A DNA stretch of 14,157 nucleotides. It comes from Caulobacteraceae bacterium (lineage in GTDB: Bacteria; Pseudomonadota; Alphaproteobacteria; Caulobacterales; Caulobacteraceae). The stretch lies in the NCBI GenBank assembly GCA_020852035.1, contig JADZBR010000154.1:1-14157 (forward strand). Reading direction: 5' to 3'. Position numbers and translations under genes: made by a program. Positions 6,849 to 12,807 of this stretch are shown here, piece after piece (position 1 is the stretch's first letter; each line of letters begins with the position of its first letter). The notes below the pieces were generated by a model. The model was given only the letters and a program-made list of their open reading frames with translations, had not been told where the DNA came from and ran no database searches.

Positions 6849-6906
6849 CCTCCCCCATCGGCCCTCGGCTTCGCCGTCGGGCCACTTCCCCCGTATCGGG
6901 GGAAGG
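6849..6906 (-). repeat. Intergenic palindromic repeat, copy 2 (inverted)
   Basis: On the minus strand it has the same layout as copy 1: a hairpin (6885-6892 with 6898-6905), then GTGGCC, then an inner stem-loop (GGCCC/GGGCC with CGGC/GCCG), and the end block CGATGGGGGA. Only 18 nt separate the two copies, so the pair could extrude as one large cruciform. It ends 17 nt before the DUF6886-like start. Confidence 0.82.
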
Positions 6907-6922
6907 CTTAGACGCCCTCGCC

Positions 6923-7447
6923 ATGCGCCTCTTCCACGTCAGCGAGGAGCCCGGCATCGCCGTGTTCCACCCGCGCCCGTCGCCCGCGCCGCAGGATTCC
7001 GGCGTGCACGGCGACTGCGTCTGGGCGATCGACGAGCCGCATCTCGTCAACTTCATGACGCCGCGCGACTGCCCGCGCATCACCTTCGGCCGCGCCGACC
7101 ACACAACCGCCGAGGACGCCAAGCGCTTCCTGCACGGCGCGCGCCGGGTGGTCGCCTTCGAGAAGGAATGGCTGGAACGTCTGCAGGCCTGCACGCTCCA
7201 CATCTACGAGCTGCCGACGGCGGCGTTCGAGCTCGCCCTGCCCGAGGCCGGCTATTGGATCGCGCGCGGTTCCGTGGAGCCGGTCGGCGTGCGCGTGGTG
7301 ACGGACGTCATGGGCGAACTCGTCGCCCAGGGCGCGGAGGTTCGCATCCTGCAGGACTTCTGGCCGCTCTGCGATCAGGTCGCGGCTTCGACACTGGAGT
7401 TCTCGATCAGCCGCAAGCGCAACGCGCTACCGCGGCGAGCCCCCTAG
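6923..7447 (+). CDS. DUF6886-like protein of unknown function
   Basis: The 174-residue product begins MRLFHVSEEPGIAVFHPRPSP and contains WAIDEPHLVNFMTPRDCPRITF at about 33-55, an arrangement I associate with the DUF6886 family (small cytoplasmic proteins with a conserved HVSEEP start and PRDCPR motif). No catalytic role is established. The HVSEEP opening and an ADP-ribosyl-transferase-like layout have been suggested to me only by resemblance to other small His-Ser-Glu proteins, so I make no functional claim. The ATG at 6923 is chosen because residues before it, back to 6821, are translated repeat sequence. The ribosome site is poor. Its stop TAG shares CTAG (7444-7447) with the converging 59-residue gene. 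Confidence 0.75.
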   Translation: MRLFHVSEEPGIAVFHPRPSPAPQDSGVHGDCVWAIDEPHLVNFMTPRDCPRITFGRADHTTAEDAKRFLHGARRVVAFEKEWLERLQACTLHIYELPTAAFELALPEAGYWIARGSVEPVGVRVVTDVMGELVAQGAEVRILQDFWPLCDQVAASTLEFSISRKRNALPRRAP

Positions 7448-7623
7448 TAGCCGCCGCTCGACAGCCTCACCAGCGTCTCGCCGATCCACACCGCGCCGCT
7501 CCAGAAGGCGACGCCGAGGACCGCGACGAACGCGATGCAGGCGACGGATTTGGCGTCCTTGCCACGGGCGGAGGACAGATTTCCCCGCGACAGCTTTCCT
7601 TGTGACAGCGCGATGCGCCGCAT
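7444..7623 (-). CDS. 59-residue single-pass membrane protein
   Basis: The product has a basic N-terminal part (about residues 1-26, with several Arg and Lys) and one hydrophobic helix at about 27-47 (ACIAFVAVLGVAFWSGAVW), followed by a short tail ending in SSGGY. The positive-inside rule puts the N-terminus in the cytoplasm. A strong ribosome site, GGGAGG (7632-7637), stands 8 nt before the ATG. The last stop, TAG, overlaps that of the DUF6886-like gene by 4 nt, tail to tail. Upstream lies an AT-richer 100-nt stretch with a dyad (7685-7708), which looks like its control region. No function is recognised. It was too short for standard long-ORF listing and is easy to miss. Confidence 0.75.
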   Translation of the reverse strand: MRRIALSQGKLSRGNLSSARGKDAKSVACIAFVAVLGVAFWSGAVWIGETLVRLSSGGY

Positions 7624-7631
7624 GCGTTTTA

Positions 7632-7637
7632 CCTCCC
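7632..7637 (-). promoter_or_regulatory. Ribosome binding site of the 59-residue membrane protein
   Basis: GGGAGG on the minus strand, 8 nt before the ATG at 7623. It is the main support that this short frame is translated. Confidence 0.75.
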
Positions 7638-7684
7638 AGCTCGCCCGCCCGCCTTATGTCGGCGTGGTCGGGCGGACTCACGGT

Positions 7685-7708
7685 TACACAAATACGAACG
7701 ATTGTGTA
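7685..7708. promoter_or_regulatory. 24-bp dyad, candidate operator upstream of the 59-residue gene
   Basis: TACACAA (7685-7691) and TTGTGTA (7702-7708) form a perfect 7-bp inverted repeat around a 10-nt spacer, inside the lowest-GC part of the window and about 60 nt upstream of the 59-residue gene. The geometry suits a dimeric repressor or activator. No regulator is identified. Confidence 0.45.
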
Positions 7709-7758
7709 GTCCTTGTAATGTTCCGGGAAGTTCTTCCGTTCCAGCAGTTTACCTAGGG

Positions 7759-8370
7759 TCAGAGCTGGGTCTTGTAGTCGGCGATGATCACCTCGTCCGA
7801 AACCGGGACCTTTCCCAGGTTCAACTGGTCGAAGATCATCTCCGCGCCGCTGGGCAGCCGCTCGCGCGGCACCTGGGCCTCGGCGTCCCACAGGCGAGCC
7901 CGCATCAAGGCCTTGGGACAGTGCAGGAAGGTTTCCTCGACCGCCACCTTCACCACCAGGCGAGGCAGGCGGCCGAACTCCTCGAACCTGGCCAGGAGAT
8001 CGGCGTCGTTGTGCAGGCTCGCGCGTCCGTTGGCGCGATAGACGTCATCGAAGCCGGGGATCAGGAACATCATGCCGATGCGCCCGACCCCGCCCGCCAG
8101 GTTGCGCAAGGTGTCCAGCCGGTTGTTGCCCGGCCGGTCGGGCAGGAACAGCGTCTTGCCGTCCTCGCTGACATGCACGAAGCCGGGTTCGCCGCCACGC
8201 GGCGAGACGTCGATCGAACCGTCCGGTCCGGCCGCGCTGACGACGCAGAACGGCGAAAAGCCGATGAAGGCGCGCCCGTGCTTGTCGACGTGGTCCAGCG
8301 ACTTGTGCTGCACGAGCGGCGAAGGTTGCCGATAGATGGTGTCGAGATCGGCAAGCGTGAGATCGGTCAC
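7759..8370 (-). CDS. PPOX-type FMN-dependent flavoprotein (MSMEG_1061-like)
   Basis: This is a split-barrel FMN-binding protein of the pyridoxamine 5'-phosphate oxidase superfamily, about 203 residues, as usual for the MSMEG_1061-type subfamily. Visible marks are FIGFSPFCVVSA at about 35-46, DVSPRGG at 54-60, the signature LPDRPGNNRLDTL at 76-88 and RIGMMFLIPG after it. Members bind FMN or F420 and reduce or sense small molecules; they are not expected to make PLP. The longest frame begins with TTG at 8382, but GTG at 8368-8370 is preferred because GGAGAA (8375-8380) sits just before it. Divergent from the lysophospholipase-like gene, with about 120 bp between them. Confidence 0.88.
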   Translation of the reverse strand: MTDLTLADLDTIYRQPSPLVQHKSLDHVDKHGRAFIGFSPFCVVSAAGPDGSIDVSPRGGEPGFVHVSEDGKTLFLPDRPGNNRLDTLRNLAGGVGRIGMMFLIPGFDDVYRANGRASLHNDADLLARFEEFGRLPRLVVKVAVEETFLHCPKALMRARLWDAEAQVPRERLPSGAEMIFDQLNLGKVPVSDEVIIADYKTQL

Positions 8371-8374
8371 GGGG

Positions 8375-8380
8375 TTCTCC
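8375..8380 (-). promoter_or_regulatory. Ribosome binding site that favours a GTG start
   Basis: GGAGAA on the minus strand, 4 nt before the GTG at 8370 (6 nt counted from GGAG). The alternative TTG start at 8382 overlaps this site. Confidence 0.6.
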
Positions 8381-8490
8381 AAGGATCGCGGGCGGCAGCC
8401 TGACGCAATTGCGAGCGAGTTGCAAATAGCGGACTGGGCGCGACGCGGCGCGACGGGCTAACCTGCGGCCCGCACCGAAGGGGCCAAGCC

Positions 8491-9435
8491 ATGACCACGA
8501 CTGCGCCGCTGATCGCCACCGCGGCCGCGCCGATCCCGCCGCGCGGCGGGGCCGAGTGGATCGCCGGCTTCGGCGGCGCGCGCCTGCGGGCCGCGTTGTT
8601 CTCGCCCGAAGGGAAGCCGCGCGGCTCGGTGGTCCTCTCGCCCGGCCGCACCGAGGTGATCGAGAAGTATTTCGAGGTGGTGGGCGAGCTTGTCGCCCGC
8701 GGCTTCGTGGTGCTGGTGCACGACTGGCGCGGCCAGGGCCTTTCGCACCACGCCCTGCCCGACCGGCTGAAGGGGCACGCCATCGGCTACCGCGACTTCC
8801 TGGAGGACTACGCGCGCCTGCTCGCCGCCTTCGAGGACCGGCTGCCGAAACCCTGGATCGCGGTCGGCCATTCGATGGGCGGCTGCCTGACCGCGCTGGC
8901 CCTGGCGCACGGCCAGGCGAGCCGGTTCGCCGGCTCGGTGCTCTCCGCCCCCATGCTGGGCCTGGCGGCGGCGCGGCGGATGGTCGGCGCGCGGCTGCTG
9001 GCCTGGATCTTCGCGCGCCTGCGTGGAGGCGGCTACGTCTTCGGCCAGCCGGGGGACCCGTTCGGCGCGGACTTCACGACCAACAGCCTGACCCACGATG
9101 CGGCCCGCTACGCCCGGCAATGCGGGCAGGTGGCGGAATGTCACGACCTGGCGCTGGGCGCCCCGACCTGGGGCTGGCTGGACTTCGCCTTCGCCGCCAC
9201 CGGCTGGCTGGCCAGGCCGCGGAACGCGGCGAAGATCGCCCTGCCCCTGACCATCGTCGCGGCCGGCGACGACAAGCTGGTGGACAACGCCGGCGCGCGC
9301 CGCCTCGTCGCGCAGGCCCCCGACGCCCGGTACGTCGAGATTCCCGGCGCCTACCACGAGATCATGATGGAGACCGACGATATCCGCGCGGCCTGGTGGC
9401 GCGAGTTCGACGACCTGGCGGCGCGGGTCGCCTAG
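8491..9435 (+). CDS. Alpha/beta hydrolase, lysophospholipase (PldB-like)
   Basis: The 314-residue product is a Hydrolase_4/COG2267-type serine hydrolase, the group that includes PldB-like lysophospholipases and monoacylglycerol lipases. The fold order is clear: VVLSPGRTE at 47-55, HDWRGQGLS at 77-85 (the HDxRGxGxS hallmark), nucleophile elbow GHSMGG with Ser128, acid Asp261 in AAGDDKLVDN, and His289 in GAYHEI. There is no signal peptide, so it is probably cytoplasmic or peripheral on the inner membrane. The start ATG at 8491 has only a weak AAGGGG site. It ends at TAG within CTAG (9432-9435), shared with a short frame on the other strand. Substrate is not determined, but a lysophospholipid or monoacylglycerol is typical. 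Confidence 0.9.
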   Translation: MTTTAPLIATAAAPIPPRGGAEWIAGFGGARLRAALFSPEGKPRGSVVLSPGRTEVIEKYFEVVGELVARGFVVLVHDWRGQGLSHHALPDRLKGHAIGYRDFLEDYARLLAAFEDRLPKPWIAVGHSMGGCLTALALAHGQASRFAGSVLSAPMLGLAAARRMVGARLLAWIFARLRGGGYVFGQPGDPFGADFTTNSLTHDAARYARQCGQVAECHDLALGAPTWGWLDFAFAATGWLARPRNAAKIALPLTIVAAGDDKLVDNAGARRLVAQAPDARYVEIPGAYHEIMMETDDIRAAWWREFDDLAARVA

Positions 9436-9563
9436 TCCTTGCGCCAGATCGGCGTGCGGCCGTCCACGCGAACGGCGCCGTTGCGGTTGTGGATCGCTTC
9501 GCCGGCGCCGGCCAGGCTGAAGGCGCCGCTGTCGCCCACCCGATAGAGCCGCCCGGCCCACAC
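9432..9563 (-). CDS. Possible short protein with damaged 5' end, downstream of the phosphatase gene
   Basis: A 43-residue frame starting at GTG 9563 reads like protein: VWAGRLYRVGDSGAF, then SLAGAGEAIHNRNGAVRV and a C-terminus DGRTPIWRKD. It ends in TAG inside the CTAG shared with the converging hydrolase, exactly as in the pair at 7444-7447. In-frame codons continue upstream without a stop to about 9640, but offer no ATG. An ATG at 9596-9598 is one base out of frame; one inserted base there would join them as M-S-x-A-N-I-N-A-P-P. It is therefore either a GTG-started gene without ribosome site or a frameshifted or mis-sequenced gene. No family is recognised. Confidence 0.35.
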   Translation of the reverse strand: MWAGRLYRVGDSGAFSLAGAGEAIHNRNGAVRVDGRTPIWRKD

Positions 9564-9627
9564 CGGCGTCGGGGGCGCATTGATGTTCGCCGAGACATCC
9601 GTGGGGCGACCCGGCCCCCCGCCTCGG

Positions 9628-10440
9628 TCAGACGGCTGAGCGTCTCAGCGCCACCAGCGCCTCGTCAAGCACCCGCCGGTCGCCGGCGATCACCAGCTGG
9701 CCGCCGTTCTGGCCCACCGGCTGGCCCCGCCAGTCGCAGGTGATCCCGCCGGCCCCGGCGATCAACGGGATGGCGCACTCCACATCCCAGGATTTCAGGC
9801 CCGAGGGCTCCACCACCAGGTCGATGGTCCCGGCCGCCACCATCGCATAGCCGTAGGCGTCGCAGCCGAGCCGCGTCAGCTTGGCCGCCGAGCGCACCTG
9901 GTTCCAGGCGCCCAGCTCGGCCGGCGAGAAATAGGCGTGCGGGTCCGTCGAGTGGATGATCGCCTCGGTCAGCTTCTCGCAGGACCGCACCTTCAGCGGC
10001 GTCGTCCGCCCCCGCGAGATCAGCTGAGAGCCGCCGCCGTGACCGATGTAGAGCTCGTCGAGGTAGGGCTGGCCGATGGAGCCCAGCACGGGCTTCCCCT
10101 CGTGCCGCAGCGCGATCAGGGTGGTCCACATCGGGATGCCGGAGATGAAGGCGCGGGTGCCGTCGATCGGGTCGATCACCCAGACAAACTCGGCGTCCGG
10201 CCGATCCTCGCCGTATTCCTCGCCGATCACGCCGTGGTGCGGGTAGCGCTCGGCGATCCGCTTGCGGATCACCGCTTCCGCGCCCTTGTCGGCTTCGGTG
10301 ACGGGATCGAAGCCGAGCCGCCCGCCCTTGTCGGCCAGGCCGTGGTCGGCGCGGAACAGGGGAGCGATGCTCAGCCCCGACGCCCTGTTCAGCTCGACCA
10401 GAAACGAGAGGAGGTCGGCGAGGTCATCGGGGCTGAGCAT
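9628..10440 (-). CDS. hisN: Inositol-monophosphatase-family phosphatase, HisN-type (histidinol-phosphatase)
   Basis: This is a lithium-sensitive-fold, Mg2+-dependent phosphatase of 270 residues. Metal-site motifs are in order: EAD with Asp51, GEEYGED with Glu74, WVIDPIDGTRAF with Asp90 and Asp93, and SWDVECAIPLI with Asp219. The stretch around WVIDPIDGTRAFISGIPMW is closer to HisN-type histidinol-phosphatases (last-but-one step of histidine synthesis in actinobacteria and alphaproteobacteria) than to SuhB or CysQ, so HisN is preferred. A generic inositol monophosphatase is the alternative. The ATG at 10438-10440 lacks a Shine-Dalgarno and abuts a hairpin. The XRE regulator gene ends 41 nt upstream on the same strand, so they may share a transcript. 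Confidence 0.87.
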   Translation of the reverse strand: MLSPDDLADLLSFLVELNRASGLSIAPLFRADHGLADKGGRLGFDPVTEADKGAEAVIRKRIAERYPHHGVIGEEYGEDRPDAEFVWVIDPIDGTRAFISGIPMWTTLIALRHEGKPVLGSIGQPYLDELYIGHGGGSQLISRGRTTPLKVRSCEKLTEAIIHSTDPHAYFSPAELGAWNQVRSAAKLTRLGCDAYGYAMVAAGTIDLVVEPSGLKSWDVECAIPLIAGAGGITCDWRGQPVGQNGGQLVIAGDRRVLDEALVALRRSAV

Positions 10441-10441
10441 C

Positions 10442-10470
10442 CGGCGGGCTTAGCGCCCCCTAGCCCGCCG
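10442..10470 (-). other. Hairpin at the hisN start codon
   Basis: A perfect 9-bp GC-rich stem (10442-10450 with 10462-10470, 11-nt loop) ends one base before the hisN ATG and takes the place where a ribosome site would be. No T tract follows on either strand. It may act as attenuator or translation block, or may be incidental in such GC-rich DNA. Confidence 0.4.
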
Positions 10471-10481
10471 AGGCAACAGGG

Positions 10482-10859
10482 TCAGGCCGCGCTGGACTCG
10501 TCGTGCAGCGATTTGGCCAGGTCGAGCAGCCGGCGGCGCGGGCGCTCGCCGAGCTGGTAGTAGGCGCGGATCAGGTCCATCGTCTCCTTGGAGGAGACCT
10601 TCACGTCCTCGCCGCTGTCGTTGGCCGCGGCGCGCTCGGCGTCGGAGAGGCCGTCGTAGAAATAGCCGATCGGCACATCCAGGGCCGCCGAGAGGCTCCA
10701 CAGGCGCGCGGCCGAGATGCGGTTGGCGCCGCACTCGTACTTCTGGATCTGCTGGAAGCGCACGCCGCAGGACGAGGCCAGCTGCTGCTGGGTCATGCCC
10801 AGCAGGCGCCGGCGCCGGCGCAGGCGATTGCCGAGGTGGGTGTCGATATCGGTGGACAT
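10482..10859 (-). CDS. XRE-family transcriptional regulator (PraR-like)
   Basis: The 125-residue protein has an N-terminal Cro/CI helix-turn-helix at about residues 11-65: GNRLRRRRRLLGMTQQQLAS, then GVRFQQIQKYECGANRISAARL. The FQQIQKYE-x-G-x-NR-IS/G-A-x-RL pattern and the VPIGYFY segment are characteristic of the alphaproteobacterial PraR-like group, which in rhizobia controls quorum sensing and adhesion. The C-terminal part (88-119) carries a conserved-looking AYYQLGERPRRRLLDLAKSL helix. The longer frame from 10922 is rejected: family members start with residues like those after the ATG at 10857-10859, which has a GAGAA-type site. A GTCCC/GGGAC dyad lies in its leader and could be its own operator. 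It is divergent from the LpxL gene. Confidence 0.9.
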   Translation of the reverse strand: MSTDIDTHLGNRLRRRRRLLGMTQQQLASSCGVRFQQIQKYECGANRISAARLWSLSAALDVPIGYFYDGLSDAERAAANDSGEDVKVSSKETMDLIRAYYQLGERPRRRLLDLAKSLHDESSAA

Positions 10860-10891
10860 CAAATTCTCGCCGCCGGTCTGAAGTCTTCTCA

Positions 10892-10912
10892 CCTGTCCCA
10901 CAGCGGGACGGG
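10892..10912. promoter_or_regulatory. Dyad in the leader of the XRE gene, candidate autoregulatory operator
   Basis: CCTGTCCC (10892-10899) and GGGACGGG (10905-10912) are inverted copies with one mismatch, 5 nt apart, about 35-55 nt upstream of the XRE start and facing the divergent LpxL gene. XRE regulators often bind such dyads near their own genes. This is inference. Confidence 0.3.
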
Positions 10913-10959
10913 CCGCCTTCAAATCCGCAAGTCGCGTGCCGGGCGAGCGGCCCGTCGCG

Positions 10960-10989
10960 TTGCGCGGGATCGCCGGCCGGGGCTATTTC
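10960..10989 (+). promoter_or_regulatory. Candidate promoter giving a leaderless LpxL transcript
   Basis: GCTATTTC (10982-10989) matches the Caulobacter -10 GCTANAWC at seven of eight positions and lies 7 nt before the ATG at 10997. The -35 candidate TTGCGCG (10960-10966, 15-nt spacer) is weak. Transcription would begin at or next to the A of the start codon, which fits the absence of a Shine-Dalgarno. Confidence 0.4.
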
Positions 10990-10996
10990 AGGCGTC

Positions 10997-11920
10997 ATGG
11001 CCGAGCCCCGCCATTCCCTGTTGCAGCGCCTGGTCTGGCGACTGGAGGCCTTCGCCTATGACGTGGTCGTGGGCCTGGTGCGCCTGATGCCGCTGGAGAC
11101 CGCCTCCAACCTCGGCGGCTGGGTGGGCCGCACCCTCGGCCCGCTGACCGGCACGCACAAGACCGCCGCCGACAACCTGAAGATCGCCTTCCCCAATATG
11201 CCCGAGGCCGAGCGCCGGCGGCTGCTGGACGCGCAATGGGACAACACCATGCGCACCTTCTTCGAGCTTCTGATGATGGACCGGCTGACGCCCGCCAGCG
11301 GCCGGCTGGAGATCGTCGGCGAGGAGAAGCTGGAAGAAATCGCCCGCACCGGAGAGCCGGTGATCTTCATCTCCGGCCACTTCGCCAACTGGGAGCTGAT
11401 GCCCGCCGCGATCCTGGCCGCCGGGATCACCTGCCAGATCACTTACCGGCCGACCAACAACCCCCACGTCGACGCCCGCATCAAGACGAGCCGCGCCCGC
11501 TACGGCGTCGAACTCTTCGCCCCCAAGGGCGACGGCACCCGCGAACTGGTCGCCGCCCTCGGCCGCGGCGAATGCGTCGCCCTGATGAACGACCAGAAGT
11601 ACAATCCCGGTCCGGCGGTCCCCTTCTTCGACGAACCGGCGCACACCGCCCCGGGGGCCACGCGCCTGGCCCTGCGCTTCGGCGCCCGGGTGGTGCCGAT
11701 GTCGGCCCAGCGCCTGCCGGGCGTGCGCTTCAAGCTGGTGGTCCACGACCCCATCCCCATCCCCGACACCGGTGACAAGGCCGGCGACGTCGAACGCGGC
11801 GTCGCCGCCATCAGCGCCTTCATCGAAGCGCGGGTGCGCGAGCACCCCGACGACTGGTTCTGGGTCCACAAGCGCTGGCCGCAGGAGGTCTACGCCCGGC
11901 TGCGTGCGAGCCGGACGTAG
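10997..11920 (+). CDS. lpxL: Lipid A biosynthesis acyltransferase, LpxL/HtrB family
   Basis: This inner-membrane-associated acyltransferase adds a secondary acyl chain (from acyl-ACP) to the Kdo-lipid A precursor. The length, 307 residues, is normal. The N-terminal hydrophobic segment (about 18-33) anchors it. The catalytic HX4E motif is GHFANWE with His128 and Glu133. Further family marks are YRPTNNP at 150-156, MNDQKYN at 197-203 (the LxDQ motif), FFDEPAHTAPG at 210-220 and the C-terminal WFWVHKRW at 287-294. The start ATG has only AGG 4 nt upstream, with a -10-like box nearby. The gene is divergent from the XRE gene. LpxL is preferred, although LpxM-like or related acyltransferases cannot be excluded from sequence alone. 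Confidence 0.92.
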   Translation: MAEPRHSLLQRLVWRLEAFAYDVVVGLVRLMPLETASNLGGWVGRTLGPLTGTHKTAADNLKIAFPNMPEAERRRLLDAQWDNTMRTFFELLMMDRLTPASGRLEIVGEEKLEEIARTGEPVIFISGHFANWELMPAAILAAGITCQITYRPTNNPHVDARIKTSRARYGVELFAPKGDGTRELVAALGRGECVALMNDQKYNPGPAVPFFDEPAHTAPGATRLALRFGARVVPMSAQRLPGVRFKLVVHDPIPIPDTGDKAGDVERGVAAISAFIEARVREHPDDWFWVHKRWPQEVYARLRASRT

Positions 11921-11923
11921 GGC

Positions 11924-11947
11924 GCGGGGCTGGCGGATCGGCCCCGC
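11924..11947 (+). terminator. Weak terminator-like hairpin after the LpxL gene
   Basis: GCGGGGC (11924-11930) and GCCCCGC (11941-11947) form a perfect 7-bp stem with a 10-nt loop directly after the TAG. No T tract follows, so it is only a possible terminator or processing site. Confidence 0.3.
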
Positions 11948-11977
11948 CCGCGCATCGTGGCTTCAGAAGCGATCAAT

Positions 11978-11982
11978 GGAGG
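11978..11982 (+). promoter_or_regulatory. Ribosome binding site choosing the start of the membrane-anchored unknown
   Basis: GGAGG is 5 nt before the ATG at 11988; it overlaps the alternative in-frame ATG at 11976, so 11988 is preferred. Confidence 0.75.
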
Positions 11983-11987
11983 CGACG

Positions 11988-12713
11988 ATGGGGGCTCGAC
12001 TGAACAGGCTCTTGCTGGGCTACAGCGTGGTGATGACCACGGCCGTGGCGGGACTTTTCGCCACCCAGGCGATAAGCCAGCCGGACAAGGCCGTCTTCGG
12101 CGAGATCGACGTGCAGCGGATCAACCTGCGCGAAGCCGACGGCACCCTCAGGATGGTGATCTCCAACACCGACCGCATGCCCGGCATCATCCACAAGGGC
12201 GTCAACCATCCGCACCCGAACCGCAGGACCGCCGGTATCCTCTTCTTCAACGAGGAAGGCACCGAGAACGGCGGCCTCACCTTCGGCGGCCGGCGTGACG
12301 CGCAGGGGCGGGTGATCGGCTCCAGCGGGCACCTTTCGTTCGACCAGTTCGAGCAGGACCAGGTGGTGGTGCTGAACCAATCCGAGAGCCCGGACGGAAC
12401 CAAGCGCGGCGGCCTGACGATCAGCGACCGGCCGGACAAGCCCCTGCCGTTCGACGCCTTCGGCAAGATGGCGACCGCCACCCCCGCCGAGCGCGAGGCC
12501 CTGACCAAGGAGCTGATCGCCTCCGGCGCGGTGGACGTGAAGCAGCGGGTCTTCGTCGGCAAGACCGGCGACCGGTCCTCGGCGGTGATGCTCAGCGATG
12601 CGGCCGGCAAGCCCCGCATCCTGATGCTGGTGAAGGCCGACGGCGCGGCGGAGATCCAGTTCCTTGGCGACGACGGCAAGCCGGTGAAGACCATCGGTCC
12701 GGCGGCGGGCTGA
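11988..12713 (+). CDS. Conserved-looking membrane-anchored protein of unknown function
   Basis: The 241-residue protein has an uncleaved-looking hydrophobic helix at about residues 8-29 (LLLGYSVVMTTAVAGLFA) and a periplasmic or extracytoplasmic remainder with a beta-rich, repeated layout: FGEIDVQRINLREADGT at 37-53, MVISNTDRMPG, then HPHPNRRTAGILFFNEEGTE at about 74-93, GGLTFGGR and GHLSFDQFEQDQVVV. I recall this combination (ILFFNEEGTE, GGL-FGGR, HLSFDQ-EQDQ) as recurring in uncharacterised proteobacterial proteins; no domain name or activity is known to me. Three motif repeats of the form DG-x-R-hydrophobic-V appear again near 197-237. The gene follows the LpxL gene and reads toward the secreted esterase. 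Confidence 0.85.
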   Translation: MGARLNRLLLGYSVVMTTAVAGLFATQAISQPDKAVFGEIDVQRINLREADGTLRMVISNTDRMPGIIHKGVNHPHPNRRTAGILFFNEEGTENGGLTFGGRRDAQGRVIGSSGHLSFDQFEQDQVVVLNQSESPDGTKRGGLTISDRPDKPLPFDAFGKMATATPAEREALTKELIASGAVDVKQRVFVGKTGDRSSAVMLSDAAGKPRILMLVKADGAAEIQFLGDDGKPVKTIGPAAG

Positions 12714-12717
12714 CCGG

Positions 12718-12738
12718 CCTCTCCCCAATGGGGAGGGG
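12718..12738 (+). other. Hairpin directly after the unknown membrane-protein gene
   Basis: A 9-bp stem with one G-T pair (12718-12726 with 12730-12738) encloses AAT, 4 nt after the TGA. No T tract follows. It belongs to the CCCC/GGGG class of intergenic hairpins seen in the repeat elements here and may be the remainder of one. Confidence 0.45.
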
Positions 12739-12758
12739 CTCTGACCAGTGGCGGATTC

Positions 12759-12805
12759 ATCGGCCCGGCGCATCGCGTCGGGTGAAGGTTCATATCGGGG
12801 GAAGG
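12759..12805 (+). repeat. Degraded third copy of the intergenic palindromic repeat
   Basis: In the plus direction it aligns with copy 2: ATCGGCCC at 12759, then a GGC...GC core, GTCGGG, and the terminal block TATCGGGGGAAGG (12793-12805) identical to that of copy 2. The CTTCCCCC arm of the hairpin has decayed, so it can no longer fold there. It ends 2 nt before the next start codon. Confidence 0.55.
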
Positions 12806-12807
12806 CC

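Noticed and set aside
7697..7724. GGAAC and CGTT on the minus strand upstream of the 59-residue gene, resembling a general stress (EcfG/SigT) promoter
   Set aside because: The 19-nt gap is longer than the usual 16-18 nt, and no supporting regulon context is visible.
7720..7741. Three GTTC repeats, possible alphaproteobacterial SOS box
   Set aside because: The box needs GTTC-N7-GTTC; here the spacers are 6 and 4 nt, and the neighbouring genes are not SOS genes.
10441..10475. GCTAAGCC as a promoter for hisN
   Set aside because: Two mismatches to GCTANAWC, 15-nt spacer to a TTGCCTC, and the sequence is part of the hairpin.
10860..10922. N-terminal extension of the XRE regulator to an upstream ATG
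   Set aside because: The added residues do not resemble the family, and the candidate operator dyad lies inside this stretch.
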